DNA from: Lachnospiraceae bacterium UBA3282
Lineage (GTDB): Bacteria; Bacillota; Clostridia; Lachnospirales; Lachnospiraceae
Direction: 5' to 3'
Length of the DNA stretch: 12,464 bases
Assembly: GCA_002361735.1 (NCBI GenBank)
Contig: DETS01000044.1
Location: 28,167 to 40,630, forward strand
In this document: in pieces, positions 1 through 7,688 of the stretch
Numbering within the stretch: the first letter of the stretch is position 1
Layout: every line of letters begins with the position of its first letter
Position numbers and translations under genes: made by a program
The notes under the pieces: model-generated
Databases searched by the model: none
Seen by the model: only the letters and a program-made list of their open reading frames with translations
Told to the model about the DNA's origin: nothing

Positions 1-33
1 TCGCAGTAAACTGCTCTGACATGGAGGATTAGT

Positions 34-1647
34 GTGATTTTTGCGATATGGTTTGCCACCTTCGCGGTGGGCGCTGTCCGGTATGTGCTGTACCTGACGC
101 ATATGTTTCAGCAAAATTCCTATAAGCCGCGGGAGTACGGAGAGTGGCTGCGGGTGCATACGAATGTGGGAAGGCTTCTTGGGAAAAGCCTGTATGCCGC
201 GGTATCGCTGCCTCTCGTGTTGGTGGGAAACAGAGGCTGTCTGATTGCCGCCTGCCTGATGAATGGAATGACTATGTTAGTCAATAAGCCGCATAAGGCA
301 AAGAAGCCGCTGGTGTATACGCCCCGTGTGAAACGTCTGCTTCTCACGACAGGGATCATTTGGTTCTTGATCGTATTGTTTGCGGCGTTTCCGTGGCTTT
401 ATGTGAGTCTGTATGGAGCGACGGTGCTGCAGATTGGTGGAGCGGATGGACATCCGCTGTTTCGGAATCTGAGCTTTGCGCTTTTGCTTTTGTTTCTGTT
501 ACAGCCTGTCCTGCTTTTGCTTGTCAATCTGATCAACCATCCTGTGGAACAGGGAATCAACAAGCATTACATTAAGGATGCGGCGCGTATCCTGCGGGAG
601 ATGCCCGGACTGCGGATTATCGGTGTGACGGGGAGCTACGGCAAGACCAGTGTGAAATATTTCCTGAACACTCTGCTCTCCGCGCAGTATAATGTACTTT
701 GTACGCCGGGCAATTATAACACGACCCTGGGCGTGGTGCGGACGATACGGGAAAACATGAAACCCTTTCACGAGATCTTTATCTGTGAGATGGGTGCCAG
801 AGAAGTGGGAGATATTAAAGAGATCTGTGATCTGGTACATCCTGACTATGGCATCATCACATCGATTGGACCGCAGCATCTGCAGAGTTTTCATACGATA
901 GAAAATATTATCTCCACGAAATTTGAATTAGCGGATGCAGTGCCCGATACAGGTAAGGTGTTTTTAAATTATGATAATGAATATATCAGAGGACATAAGA
1001 TAGAGAAGTCTGTGGTAAGCTATGGAATCGGGGATGGCGCTGTAGATTTTAGAGCCTACGATATCCGTGTGTCTGCGCGAGGTTCCTCTTTTCGTATGAA
1101 AGATGAGAACGGGACGGAGCACGAGTTTCACACGAAGCTTGTGGGCAGTCATAACGTGCAGAACATCGCGGGTGCGATTGCTGTGGCGCACACGCTGGGG
1201 ATTCCCATGGAGAAGCTTCTTTATCCCGTCAGGCAGTTGGAGAGCGTTCCTCACAGATTACAGCTTATTCGGCAGGGCGACAGGATCATATTGGACGATG
1301 CTTATAATTCCAACAAGAGTGGATTTGAGGCAGCTCTCGATACGCTGGCTTTATTTCAGGAATTGCGGATTCTGTTGACGCCGGGCATGGTGGAACTGGG
1401 AGAAAAGCAGTATGCGGAAAATAAGGAAGCGGGCGCGTACGCTGCCGATAAATGTGACTATGCCATCTTAGTCGGAAAAGAGCAGACAAAGCCGATTCAG
1501 GACGGGCTGATGGAGGCGGGTTTTCCGCAGAATCGCATGATTCCGGTGGATACTCTGCAGGAGGCGTTTCAGATGGTGAACGCTATTCCTGACGAAAGAC
1601 AGAAAGTAATCCTATTGGAAAACGATCTGCCGGATGTGTATGCGTGA
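34..1647 (+). CDS. Membrane-anchored Mur ligase family protein (MurF-like)
   Basis: This is a 537-residue Mur ligase-type ATP-dependent amide ligase. MurF enzymes join a D-Ala-D-Ala type dipeptide to the UDP-MurNAc peptide. Here the usual N-terminal nucleotide-binding domain is replaced by about 165 residues rich in hydrophobic stretches (about 1-20, 52-75, 101-130 and 145-167), so the enzyme is probably held at the inner face of the membrane. The ligase core follows: P-loop GVTGSYGKTSVK (197-208), EMGAREVGDI (252-261), GPQHL (279-283), GSHNVQNIAGA (371-381), then the C-terminal domain with ILDDAYNSN (419-427) and TPGMVELGE (449-457). DDAYNSN resembles the MurF-type DDSYNANP. The GTG start is favoured by GGAGG at 23-27, six bases upstream. 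The Ddl-like gene starts about 55 bases downstream, which suggests an operon and a shared substrate. The acceptor may not be ordinary UDP-MurNAc tripeptide, since the domain that binds it is absent. The family call is firm; the exact reaction is inferred. Confidence 0.85.
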   Translation: MIFAIWFATFAVGAVRYVLYLTHMFQQNSYKPREYGEWLRVHTNVGRLLGKSLYAAVSLPLVLVGNRGCLIAACLMNGMTMLVNKPHKAKKPLVYTPRVKRLLLTTGIIWFLIVLFAAFPWLYVSLYGATVLQIGGADGHPLFRNLSFALLLLFLLQPVLLLLVNLINHPVEQGINKHYIKDAARILREMPGLRIIGVTGSYGKTSVKYFLNTLLSAQYNVLCTPGNYNTTLGVVRTIRENMKPFHEIFICEMGAREVGDIKEICDLVHPDYGIITSIGPQHLQSFHTIENIISTKFELADAVPDTGKVFLNYDNEYIRGHKIEKSVVSYGIGDGAVDFRAYDIRVSARGSSFRMKDENGTEHEFHTKLVGSHNVQNIAGAIAVAHTLGIPMEKLLYPVRQLESVPHRLQLIRQGDRIILDDAYNSNKSGFEAALDTLALFQELRILLTPGMVELGEKQYAENKEAGAYAADKCDYAILVGKEQTKPIQDGLMEAGFPQNRMIPVDTLQEAFQMVNAIPDERQKVILLENDLPDVYA

Positions 1648-1705
1648 GCGGCGGACAATAATATGATTAAGAATCAGGAAGTAAGACGAGAAAGGAAACA
1701 TGATT

Positions 1706-2893
1706 ATGAAAATCAGAGTGGGCGTTTTTTTTGGCGGAAAGAGTGTGGAGCATGAGGTGTCCGTTATCTCAGGGCTGCAGGCGTTCAATACCTTTGACAG
1801 GACGAAATACGAGCCGATTCCCATTTACATCACGAAAGAGAATGAGCTTTATACGGGAGAGCCTGTCGGTGATATTGCCAATTATAAAGACATTCCCGCC
1901 CTCTTAAAAAAGAGTATCCGTGTTTTTATGATGTGCGAAGGGAACTGTGTAAAGCTGATCCAATATCCTGCAAAAAAGTTCGGCAGTTCCGAGGTGGCGC
2001 AGATCGATGTGGCATTTCCTGTCGTGCACGGTGCAAATGTGGAGGACGGTTCGATTCAGGGATTTTTATCGCATTACAATATCCCCTTTGCGGGCTGTGA
2101 TGTGATGGCGTCCGCGGTTACCATGGATAAATATGTGATGAAGACGGTGCTTATGGATAACGATATCCCCGTCCTTCCCTGTGTGACGCTCCATGCGAAG
2201 GACTATCAGGGGGATGAGGAAAAGGCATTCGATGAGGTAGAAAAAAAGATCGGTTATCCCGTGATTGTAAAACCCGTAAACCTTGGTTCCAGTGTGGGCA
2301 TCAAAGTAGCAAAGGACAGGGAACAGCTGCGGGAGGCTTTGGAGTACGCGTTTACCTTTTCCGAAAAAGTGCTTACCGAGCGGGCAATCCTGAATCTGCG
2401 GGAAATCAATTGTGGAGTGCTGGGGGATTATGAGGAGGCACAGGCATCGGAATGCGAGGAGCCCATTTCCGGTGGAGAGACCGGAATCTTAAGCTATGAA
2501 GATAAATATGTGGCAGGTAAAAAGGGCGGTTCTGAGGGAATGCGGACAGCCAAAAGAGAACTGCCTGCGGATCTGACACCTGAAAAGAGGGAGGAGATTC
2601 GTACGCTTGCGGTAAAGACGTTCCGTGTGCTTGGCTGTAACGGCGTATCCCGCATTGACTTTATGATTGATCGCGATACCGATCGGGTTTATGTGAATGA
2701 AATCAATCCGATTCCGGGCTCTCTTGCTTTTTATCTCTTTGAGGCGGTGGGGAAGCCCTACACTGAGCTTTTGGACGATATGGTCAGATTGGCGCTAAAG
2801 AGGGCGCGCGAGGAGCAGGGAAGACTGACTTCCTTTGACAGCAATATTTTGCAAAATGCAAATTTGTCGGGCGCGAAAGGAATCAAGAAGTAA
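1706..2893 (+). CDS. D-alanine--D-alanine ligase-like ATP-grasp protein
   Basis: Positions use numbering from the upstream ATG at 1700, which gives 397 residues. The ATG at 1706 is preferred because AGGA at 1693-1696 lies nine bases before it but only three before 1700. Ddl-family motifs run in order: VFFGGKSVEHEVS with the substrate-site Glu at 17, FPVVHGANVEDG (106-117), SAVTMDKYVMK (138-148), VKPVNLGSSVG (190-200), EDKY in the omega loop (267-270), RIDF (318-321) and NEINPIPGS (333-341). Residues D320, E334 and N336 match the magnesium ligands, and Tyr270 matches E. coli DdlB Tyr216. After PGS the sequence is LAFYLFEA, where canonical Ddl has MTSHSLVP, so the Ser that contacts the second D-Ala becomes Tyr. 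HGxxGEDG is also changed to HGANVEDG. I recall this PGSLxFYLxE subfamily recurring in Clostridia, so it is a divergent paralogue rather than a typical ddl. It probably makes a dipeptide or amide for the MurF-like enzyme upstream. Confidence 0.85.
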   Translation: MKIRVGVFFGGKSVEHEVSVISGLQAFNTFDRTKYEPIPIYITKENELYTGEPVGDIANYKDIPALLKKSIRVFMMCEGNCVKLIQYPAKKFGSSEVAQIDVAFPVVHGANVEDGSIQGFLSHYNIPFAGCDVMASAVTMDKYVMKTVLMDNDIPVLPCVTLHAKDYQGDEEKAFDEVEKKIGYPVIVKPVNLGSSVGIKVAKDREQLREALEYAFTFSEKVLTERAILNLREINCGVLGDYEEAQASECEEPISGGETGILSYEDKYVAGKKGGSEGMRTAKRELPADLTPEKREEIRTLAVKTFRVLGCNGVSRIDFMIDRDTDRVYVNEINPIPGSLAFYLFEAVGKPYTELLDDMVRLALKRAREEQGRLTSFDSNILQNANLSGAKGIKK

Positions 2894-2966
2894 AAGAAAA
2901 CTGCCGTTTGGTATGTATATTATTTCCTCTGCTACAAATAATAGTAAAACGAAAAAGACTGGTGTT

Positions 2967-3001
2967 CTGGCCTGTTCATTTGGCAAATATGAACAGGTCA
3001 G
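2967..3001. promoter_or_regulatory. Inverted repeat over a candidate promoter before spoVT
   Basis: A dyad of 13 base pairs with one mismatch (a G-U pair in RNA) has left arm CTGGCCTGTTCAT at 2967-2979 and right arm ATGAACAGGTCAG at 2989-3001, separated by nine bases. It overlaps a possible sigma-A-type promoter: TTGGCA at 2980-2985, a 16-base spacer, and TACACT at 3002-3007. No T-run follows on the + strand, so it does not look like a terminator. An operator or 5' UTR structure is more likely. Two small mutually exclusive hairpins follow at 3004-3020: CACTA/TAGTG, and AAGCA/TGCTT. Confidence 0.5.
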
Positions 3002-3076
3002 TACACTAAGCATAGTGCTTGATAAAAATAGCAGCCAAAGATGCTTCGGAATGTTGGAATGGAGGAAAGAAAACTT

Positions 3077-3619
3077 ATGAAAGCGACAGGAATTGTGAGA
3101 AGAATAGATGATCTGGGACGTATCGTGATCCCTAAGGAGATTCGCAGGACCTTGCGGATCCGGGAGGCGGATCCCCTTGAAATCTATACGGACAGAGAGG
3201 GCGAGATCATCCTCAAAAAATATTCTCCCATCGGTGAAATGGGAACGTTTGCCAAGCAGTATGCGGAGAGTATGGCGCAGGTATCCGGACATGTTGCCCT
3301 GATCACGGACAGGGATCAGTTCATCGCCGTATCCGGCGGTATGAAAAATCTTTTGGGAAAATCCATCAGCAGGGAATTGGAAGAAAAGATCGACCGCAGA
3401 GAGAGCGTGGTGGCAGCCAGAGGAGACAGGAATTTCATCCAGATTAGCACCGATCTCGAGGACGTTCACCACGAAGCCATCAGCCCCATTATCTGCGAGG
3501 GGGATGTGATCGGTTCCGTGATTCTTTTAGAGACAGATCACAAGTCCAGAATGGGAGAGGTGGAGCAAAAGCTGATTCAGTCGGCGGCAGGATTTTTGGG
3601 CAGGCAGATGGAACAGTAA
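3077..3619 (+). CDS. spoVT: Stage V sporulation protein T, AbrB-family transcription regulator
   Basis: This 180-residue protein matches SpoVT over its whole length. The N-terminal swapped-hairpin AbrB DNA-binding domain opens with MKATGIVRRIDDLGRIVIPK and continues with EIRRTLRIREADPLEIYTD; it is nearly the same as my recollection of the Bacillus subtilis protein. The rest is the GAF-like sensor domain, ending in MGEVEQKLIQSAAGFLGRQM, another family hallmark. In Bacillus SpoVT acts in the forespore and adjusts sigma-G-dependent genes; a similar role is inferred here and implies a spore former. A longer frame could begin at 3041, but the homology begins exactly at 3077 and GGAGG lies at 3061-3065, so 3077 is the start. 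The gene sits 183 bases after the ddl-like gene, with a dyad in the gap and a strong terminator after the stop. It is probably transcribed alone. Confidence 0.96.
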   Translation: MKATGIVRRIDDLGRIVIPKEIRRTLRIREADPLEIYTDREGEIILKKYSPIGEMGTFAKQYAESMAQVSGHVALITDRDQFIAVSGGMKNLLGKSISRELEEKIDRRESVVAARGDRNFIQISTDLEDVHHEAISPIICEGDVIGSVILLETDHKSRMGEVEQKLIQSAAGFLGRQMEQ

Positions 3620-3662
3620 CTCCCTGGAGGATATCATATCTCAGAAACAAAATAGATAGAAT

Positions 3663-3699
3663 AAACCCGCAGTTTGCTTTTGTGCAGACTGCGGGTTTT
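3663..3699 (+). terminator. Intrinsic terminator after spoVT
   Basis: The arms AAACCCGCAGT (3663-3673) and ACTGCGGGTTT (3688-3698) pair perfectly. The stem extends inward with TTGC and GCAG (one G-U pair) to 15 base pairs, closing a six-base loop at 3678-3683. The right arm ends in TTTT. The A-rich left flank and T-rich right flank mean it may work in both directions. Confidence 0.88.
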
Positions 3700-3736
3700 G
3701 CAAAAAATAGATGCAAAACACCTGCAAAAGTTCCAA

Positions 3737-3766
3737 TTGCTTTTAAGGGGAGCCGAAAGGTATAAT
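3737..3766 (+). promoter_or_regulatory. Candidate sigma-A promoter for the GH2 gene
   Basis: A perfect -10 box, TATAAT, lies at 3761-3766. A weak -35, TTGCTT at 3737-3742, sits 18 bases upstream. Transcription would start near 3774 and leave a leader of about 75 bases before the GH2 ATG. I saw no clear catabolite-response (cre) palindrome nearby. Confidence 0.55.
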
Positions 3767-3848
3767 AGACGCATACATAGCAGTCCGCATCAAAAGAGGG
3801 CGATGAGCTGATTACGGAGACAGCGATATCATAAGTGGGAGGTACAAC

Positions 3849-6800
3849 ATGAATAAAAAAATCTTATGGAACGGCGGCTGGTCATTCTTAAAGACTGCCC
3901 CGGGCACGACTTACGAACAGGCGGCAGCAAGATCGCAGGAGTTTCAGGCGGTGGACATCCCGCACGACTGGCTCATTTATGATACGCTTAACCTGTATGA
4001 GGACGGGACGGGCTGGTACAGAAAACCATTTACATATGAACAGGATGACAAGAGGGCGTTCATCACCTTTGAGGGCATCTATATGGACAGCACGGTTTAT
4101 TTAAACGGTGTCAAAGCGGGGGAGTGGAAATACGGCTATTCCTCTTTCACATTGGATGTCACGGATTTTGTGAAGCCCGGTGAAAATGAGATCATGGTGG
4201 GCGTATGCTTTTTAAGCCCCAACAGCCGTTGGTACTCGGGAGCCGGCATTTATCGAAATGTATGGTTCCAGACGACAGAGAAGACCTATCTGCCGCAGAA
4301 TGCAGTCTATGTCAGTTCAAAAAAGCAGGACGACGACAGCTTTTTGATAAGAATCGAAACAGAAATCGCGGGCGAAAAGAAGGACAGCGCACAACTTGCA
4401 TTTACGCTTTTTGACGAGAGCGGTAATGCGGTAGAAATGAAGCCTGTAGACCAAACGGAGAAAATGGAGTCTGCGGATCGCATGTCAAAAATGGAGCATT
4501 CTCAAATGGATACCTCTGATTCCGAGGAAAAGTTTGCTGCTTTATTTGACAAAGGTACGGCGGCTCACGCGGATGGAATCCGTGCAATGGTACAATATTT
4601 TCGTGTGTGCGGCGTGCGGCTGTGGGACATCGATGCGCCTGTACGTTATACGTTAAGAACGATACTTTCCGTTGGCGGAGAAACCCTGCACACAGACGAG
4701 CAGAAGATTGGTTTCCGTTATGTGGAATATACCACGGACAAAGGGTTTTTCTTAAACGGCAGACACATCAAATTAAACGGTGTCTGCGAGCATCATGATC
4801 TGGGGGCGCTGGGCGCGGCATTCAATCAGTCGGCAATGCGGCGCAAATTTCGCATCTTAAAGGAGATGGGCGTAAACGCGGTCAGGGGCACGCACAATAT
4901 GATGGCGCCGGGGGCACTTGATCTGGCGGATGAGATGGGCGTACTCATCATTTCAGAAGCCTTCGATATGTGGGAGAAATCGAAGACGGAATACGATTAT
5001 GCGCGATTTTTTAAGGAGTGGTCCGCGAAGGATGTGGCAAGTTGGATCAGGGGTGAGCGGAATCATGTGAGCATTATTTTTTGGAGCATTGGCAATGAAA
5101 TCTACGATACGCACGCGGATGCGCACGGCCAGGAGCTTACCCGCTATCTGCGCGATGAGGTGGAAAAACACGATCCCATGAAGAATGCGCGCGTGACGTT
5201 CGGTTCCAATTACATGCCGTGGGAGAATACCCAAAAGTGCGCGGAAATTTTGAAGATGCCGGGTTATAATTACGCGGAAAAGTATTATGAGGAGCACCAT
5301 AAAGCGCATCCGGACTGGGTGATTTACGGCAGTGAGACCTCGTCCATCGTACAGAGCAGAGGCGTGTATCATTTCCCGCTGAAGGCGGGCATCCTTGCGG
5401 AGGAGGATGAGCAGTGTTCGGCACTTGGCAACAGTTCGACGAGCTGGAGTGCGAAGTCCATGGAGATCTGCGCGACGGAGGACAGGGATTATGAATTTTC
5501 GCTGGGGCAGTTTCTTTGGTCGGGCTTTGACTATATCGGAGAGCCGACGCCTTATCATACGAAAAATTCCTATTTCGGGCAGATCGATACGGCGGGCTTC
5601 CCCAAGGATTCTTACTACGTATATCAGTCGGTTTGGACGGACTATCGTAAAAAACCGATGATACATATTTTCCCGTATTGGGATTTTAATGAAGGGCAGC
5701 TGATCGATGTGCGCGTGTGTTCCAATGCGCCGCAGGTGGAGCTTTTTGTGAACGGGAAAAGTTTCGGCAGGCAGCAGCTGACGCATGAACCGGGAAGCGG
5801 CAGCCATATCATCGCGGACTATCAGGTTCCTTATGAAAAAGGGACGCTTACGGCGATCGCTTATGACGATGACGGCAGCGAGGTGGCAAAGGAGGAGAAG
5901 CATTCCTTTGGCAATTCGAAAAAGATTGTGATCGAATCCGATGAAACCCGAGTGAAGGCGGACGGCAGGGACTTGCTTTTTTTAACCATCACTACGGTAG
6001 ACGAAAATGGGATTCCCGTGGAAAATGCCTGCGACAGAATCCATGTGAATGTGACGGGAAAAGGCAGGCTGGTAGGTCTTGACAACGGGGACAGTACGGA
6101 CTTTGACGCTTATAAAGGCGTGAGCAGGCGGTTGTTCAACGGTAAACTGCTGGCAATCGTGCAGGCGGAGGTGACACCCGGGGAGATCAAAGTCGAGGTG
6201 TCGGCAAAAGGTTTGGAGGGCGCGTCTGTTGTCTGTGAGAGCTATGCATGCGGGTGTGAGACACAGTCGGGCGAGGTAATTGCCACGTTCACAGCCAATC
6301 GGGAAATGCCCGTCATACTTGGAAAAGCGGATGAAGTTCCCGTGCGTAAAATCGTATTAAAATCCCTGAACGGACAGCGTTTTACAAAGGACAATGCCGC
6401 CATCACCGTGGAAGCGCATGTGGAGCCGCCGCAGGCGGACGATCGGGAAGTGACCTTCCGTGCGGTGAACGATACGGGTGTACCGGTCAATCTGGTCAGC
6501 CTTACGGCGGAAGGAAATCGCGCCGTGATGACGGCAAAAGGGGATGGAGCGTTCCGCCTTTTCGCCCTCTCAAAGAGCGGCACGGAAAAGACCAGAGTAA
6601 TGTCACAGCTTGAGTTTACGATAGACGGTTTCGGTCAGGCGTATACGGATCCTTACGACTTTGTGGCAGGCAGTTTATACACCTCAGTGGCAAAGGGCGA
6701 TGTCGGCTGCGGAAACGAGAGGGGTGTCGCGACGGGGAGAGACGGCGATACCATAGTCTGCTTTGAAAATCTTGATTTTGGCAGCGTGGGCAGTGATGAG

Positions 6801-7406
6801 ATCACCATTCCCATCTTTGCGTTGGACGGTAACGAATATCCCATTCAAATCTGGGAGGGCATTCCCGGAGAAGAAGGCAGCGAGATGGTTGCGGATGTGA
6901 TTTACCAAAAGCCTTCTATCTGGAATGTGTATCAGGAGGAGACCTTTAAGCTGAACAGGAAGTTGAAAGGTATTACAGGCATCAGCTTCCATGTAAAGCA
7001 GAAGATTCATATCAAGGGCTTTTCCTTTACCAAATATGAAAAGGCATGGCAGGAGCTGATGGCGGGAGAAGCGGACGGCGTCTTTGGCGACAGCTTTACG
7101 AAGAATGGCGACAGAGTAGAGGAAATCGGCAATAATGTATTTCTGGAATTTTCCGCTATGGATTTCGGTGAGAGAGCGGTAAAAGGGGTCGCCGTCAAAG
7201 GAAGGGCGCATAACGGCAGTAATACCATTCACATCCGCTTTTATAACGGAACGGAGGAGATCAAGCAGATCGTGGAATTTTCTGAAAGCGAAGAATATAC
7301 GCTGCAAGAGTTTGCCTTAGAACCCATAAGCGGTAAATGGACGGTTTCCTTTATTTTCCTGCCAGGCAGCCATTTCGATTTTGAAAGTTTTCGGTTTTTA
7401 TCATAA
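3849..7406 (+). CDS. Glycoside hydrolase family 2 protein (beta-galactosidase-like)
   Basis: This is a retaining glycosidase of 1185 residues with no signal peptide, so it probably cleaves imported beta-linked oligosaccharides in the cytoplasm. Domains in order: GH2 sugar-binding sandwich (about 1-145, with GTGWYRKPF and SRWYSGAGIYRNVWF), GH2 Ig-like domain (about 148-291), TIM barrel (about 293-605), DUF4982-like domain (about 606-680), two Ig-like domains (about 690-800 and 828-925), a CBM6-like beta-sandwich (about 930-1062), and a last beta-rich domain (about 1070-1185). The acid/base is Glu417 in FWSIGNE and the nucleophile Glu496 in YGSETSS; both are intact. The start is supported by GGGAGG at 3837-3842, six bases upstream. 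The second domain holds an unusual Met-, Asp- and Ser-rich insertion at about 198-245. The gene has its own promoter and terminator and no sugar transporter or regulator beside it. The substrate could be a beta-galactoside or another beta-glycoside; family membership alone does not settle this. Confidence 0.93.
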   Translation: MNKKILWNGGWSFLKTAPGTTYEQAAARSQEFQAVDIPHDWLIYDTLNLYEDGTGWYRKPFTYEQDDKRAFITFEGIYMDSTVYLNGVKAGEWKYGYSSFTLDVTDFVKPGENEIMVGVCFLSPNSRWYSGAGIYRNVWFQTTEKTYLPQNAVYVSSKKQDDDSFLIRIETEIAGEKKDSAQLAFTLFDESGNAVEMKPVDQTEKMESADRMSKMEHSQMDTSDSEEKFAALFDKGTAAHADGIRAMVQYFRVCGVRLWDIDAPVRYTLRTILSVGGETLHTDEQKIGFRYVEYTTDKGFFLNGRHIKLNGVCEHHDLGALGAAFNQSAMRRKFRILKEMGVNAVRGTHNMMAPGALDLADEMGVLIISEAFDMWEKSKTEYDYARFFKEWSAKDVASWIRGERNHVSIIFWSIGNEIYDTHADAHGQELTRYLRDEVEKHDPMKNARVTFGSNYMPWENTQKCAEILKMPGYNYAEKYYEEHHKAHPDWVIYGSETSSIVQSRGVYHFPLKAGILAEEDEQCSALGNSSTSWSAKSMEICATEDRDYEFSLGQFLWSGFDYIGEPTPYHTKNSYFGQIDTAGFPKDSYYVYQSVWTDYRKKPMIHIFPYWDFNEGQLIDVRVCSNAPQVELFVNGKSFGRQQLTHEPGSGSHIIADYQVPYEKGTLTAIAYDDDGSEVAKEEKHSFGNSKKIVIESDETRVKADGRDLLFLTITTVDENGIPVENACDRIHVNVTGKGRLVGLDNGDSTDFDAYKGVSRRLFNGKLLAIVQAEVTPGEIKVEVSAKGLEGASVVCESYACGCETQSGEVIATFTANREMPVILGKADEVPVRKIVLKSLNGQRFTKDNAAITVEAHVEPPQADDREVTFRAVNDTGVPVNLVSLTAEGNRAVMTAKGDGAFRLFALSKSGTEKTRVMSQLEFTIDGFGQAYTDPYDFVAGSLYTSVAKGDVGCGNERGVATGRDGDTIVCFENLDFGSVGSDEITIPIFALDGNEYPIQIWEGIPGEEGSEMVADVIYQKPSIWNVYQEETFKLNRKLKGITGISFHVKQKIHIKGFSFTKYEKAWQELMAGEADGVFGDSFTKNGDRVEEIGNNVFLEFSAMDFGERAVKGVAVKGRAHNGSNTIHIRFYNGTEEIKQIVEFSESEEYTLQEFALEPISGKWTVSFIFLPGSHFDFESFRFLS

Positions 7407-7446
7407 GAAGGCATAAATCAGAACACAGTATTGCGGTATTTAGATT

Positions 7447-7489
7447 AAAAAAAGACGTGTGAGCATAGAAGTCTGCATGTCTTTTTTTT
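7447..7489 (+). terminator. Intrinsic terminator after the GH2 gene
   Basis: The left arm AAAAAAAGACGTG (7447-7459) pairs with CATGTCTTTTTTT (7476-7488) over 13 positions with one G-U pair. The loop is 16 bases and the right arm lies within an eight-base T-run. The long A/T flanks would also suit termination of - strand transcripts. Confidence 0.8.
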
Positions 7490-7589
7490 ACGTCTTTTTA
7501 TCTCATTTTTGGATCTTGATCCTCTCGCATTCCAATCCTGCAAAATCATTTCCGATTCTGCAATCTTTCTTGAAATCCCTGAAAAAAGA

Positions 7590-7616
7590 TGTAACCTTTT
7601 ATCTGCTTTGCACGTG
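7590..7616 (+). promoter_or_regulatory. ECF-sigma-type promoter upstream of a broken gene
   Basis: TGTAACC at 7590-7596, a 16-base spacer, and CGTG at 7613-7616 fit the AAC / CGT layout of promoters read by ECF sigma factors. Transcription would start about 7622 and leave a leader of roughly 20 bases before the strong Shine-Dalgarno at 7627-7632. ECF operons are often autoregulated, but no intact sigma gene is present in the window. Confidence 0.5.
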
Positions 7617-7640
7617 TTACAGGCAAAGGAGGTGAAACGC

Positions 7641-7679
7641 ATGGATAGCGGGAAGGACATAAGGGAAGCGGTCATATGA
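7641..7679 (+). pseudogene. 12-codon start of a truncated gene with a very strong ribosome binding site
   Basis: AAAGGAGGTGA at 7625-7635 lies eight bases before an ATG, and the reading frame MDSGKDIREAVI then stops at 7677-7679. The ECF-like promoter, short leader and ideal ribosome binding site show that a real gene once began here. The product is too short to recognise. The opening loosely recalls a small Lachnospiraceae hypothetical-protein family that begins MDxxKDIRxAV, but this is memory, not a search. Its TGA overlaps the next ATG as ATGA, the arrangement of translational coupling, although deletion of the gene body could also explain it. Confidence 0.4.
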
Positions 7680-7688
7680 TCCGCTTCC
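7664..7688. repeat. 8-bp inverted repeat centred on an ATGA stop/start overlap
   Basis: GGAAGCGG (7664-7671) and CCGCTTCC (7681-7688) are perfect inverted copies nine bases apart. The centre contains CATATG and the stop/start overlap. No T-run follows. It may be a hairpin affecting translation, or the scar of a deletion. Confidence 0.45.

Noticed and set aside
1..33. End of an upstream gene
   Set aside because: All three frames contain a stop here (7-9, 17-19, 30-32), so no upstream product can be identified from these few bases.
2967..3001. Dyad read as a terminator for the Ddl-like gene
   Set aside because: It lies about 75 bases after the stop, has no T-run on the + strand, and overlaps a candidate promoter.
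2835..3080. 81-residue + strand frame ending over the spoVT start
   Set aside because: Its first part overlaps the Ddl-like gene in another frame, the rest covers the dyad region, and it resembles no protein.
2795..3472. 225-residue - strand frame opposite spoVT
   Set aside because: It is antisense to the strongly conserved SpoVT protein and lacks a start signal.
4953..5903. 316-residue open frame on the - strand within the GH2 gene
   Set aside because: It lies antisense to the GH2 catalytic barrel, whose motifs are fully intact. The product is Arg- and His-rich low-quality protein with no ribosome binding site, typical of a codon-bias shadow.
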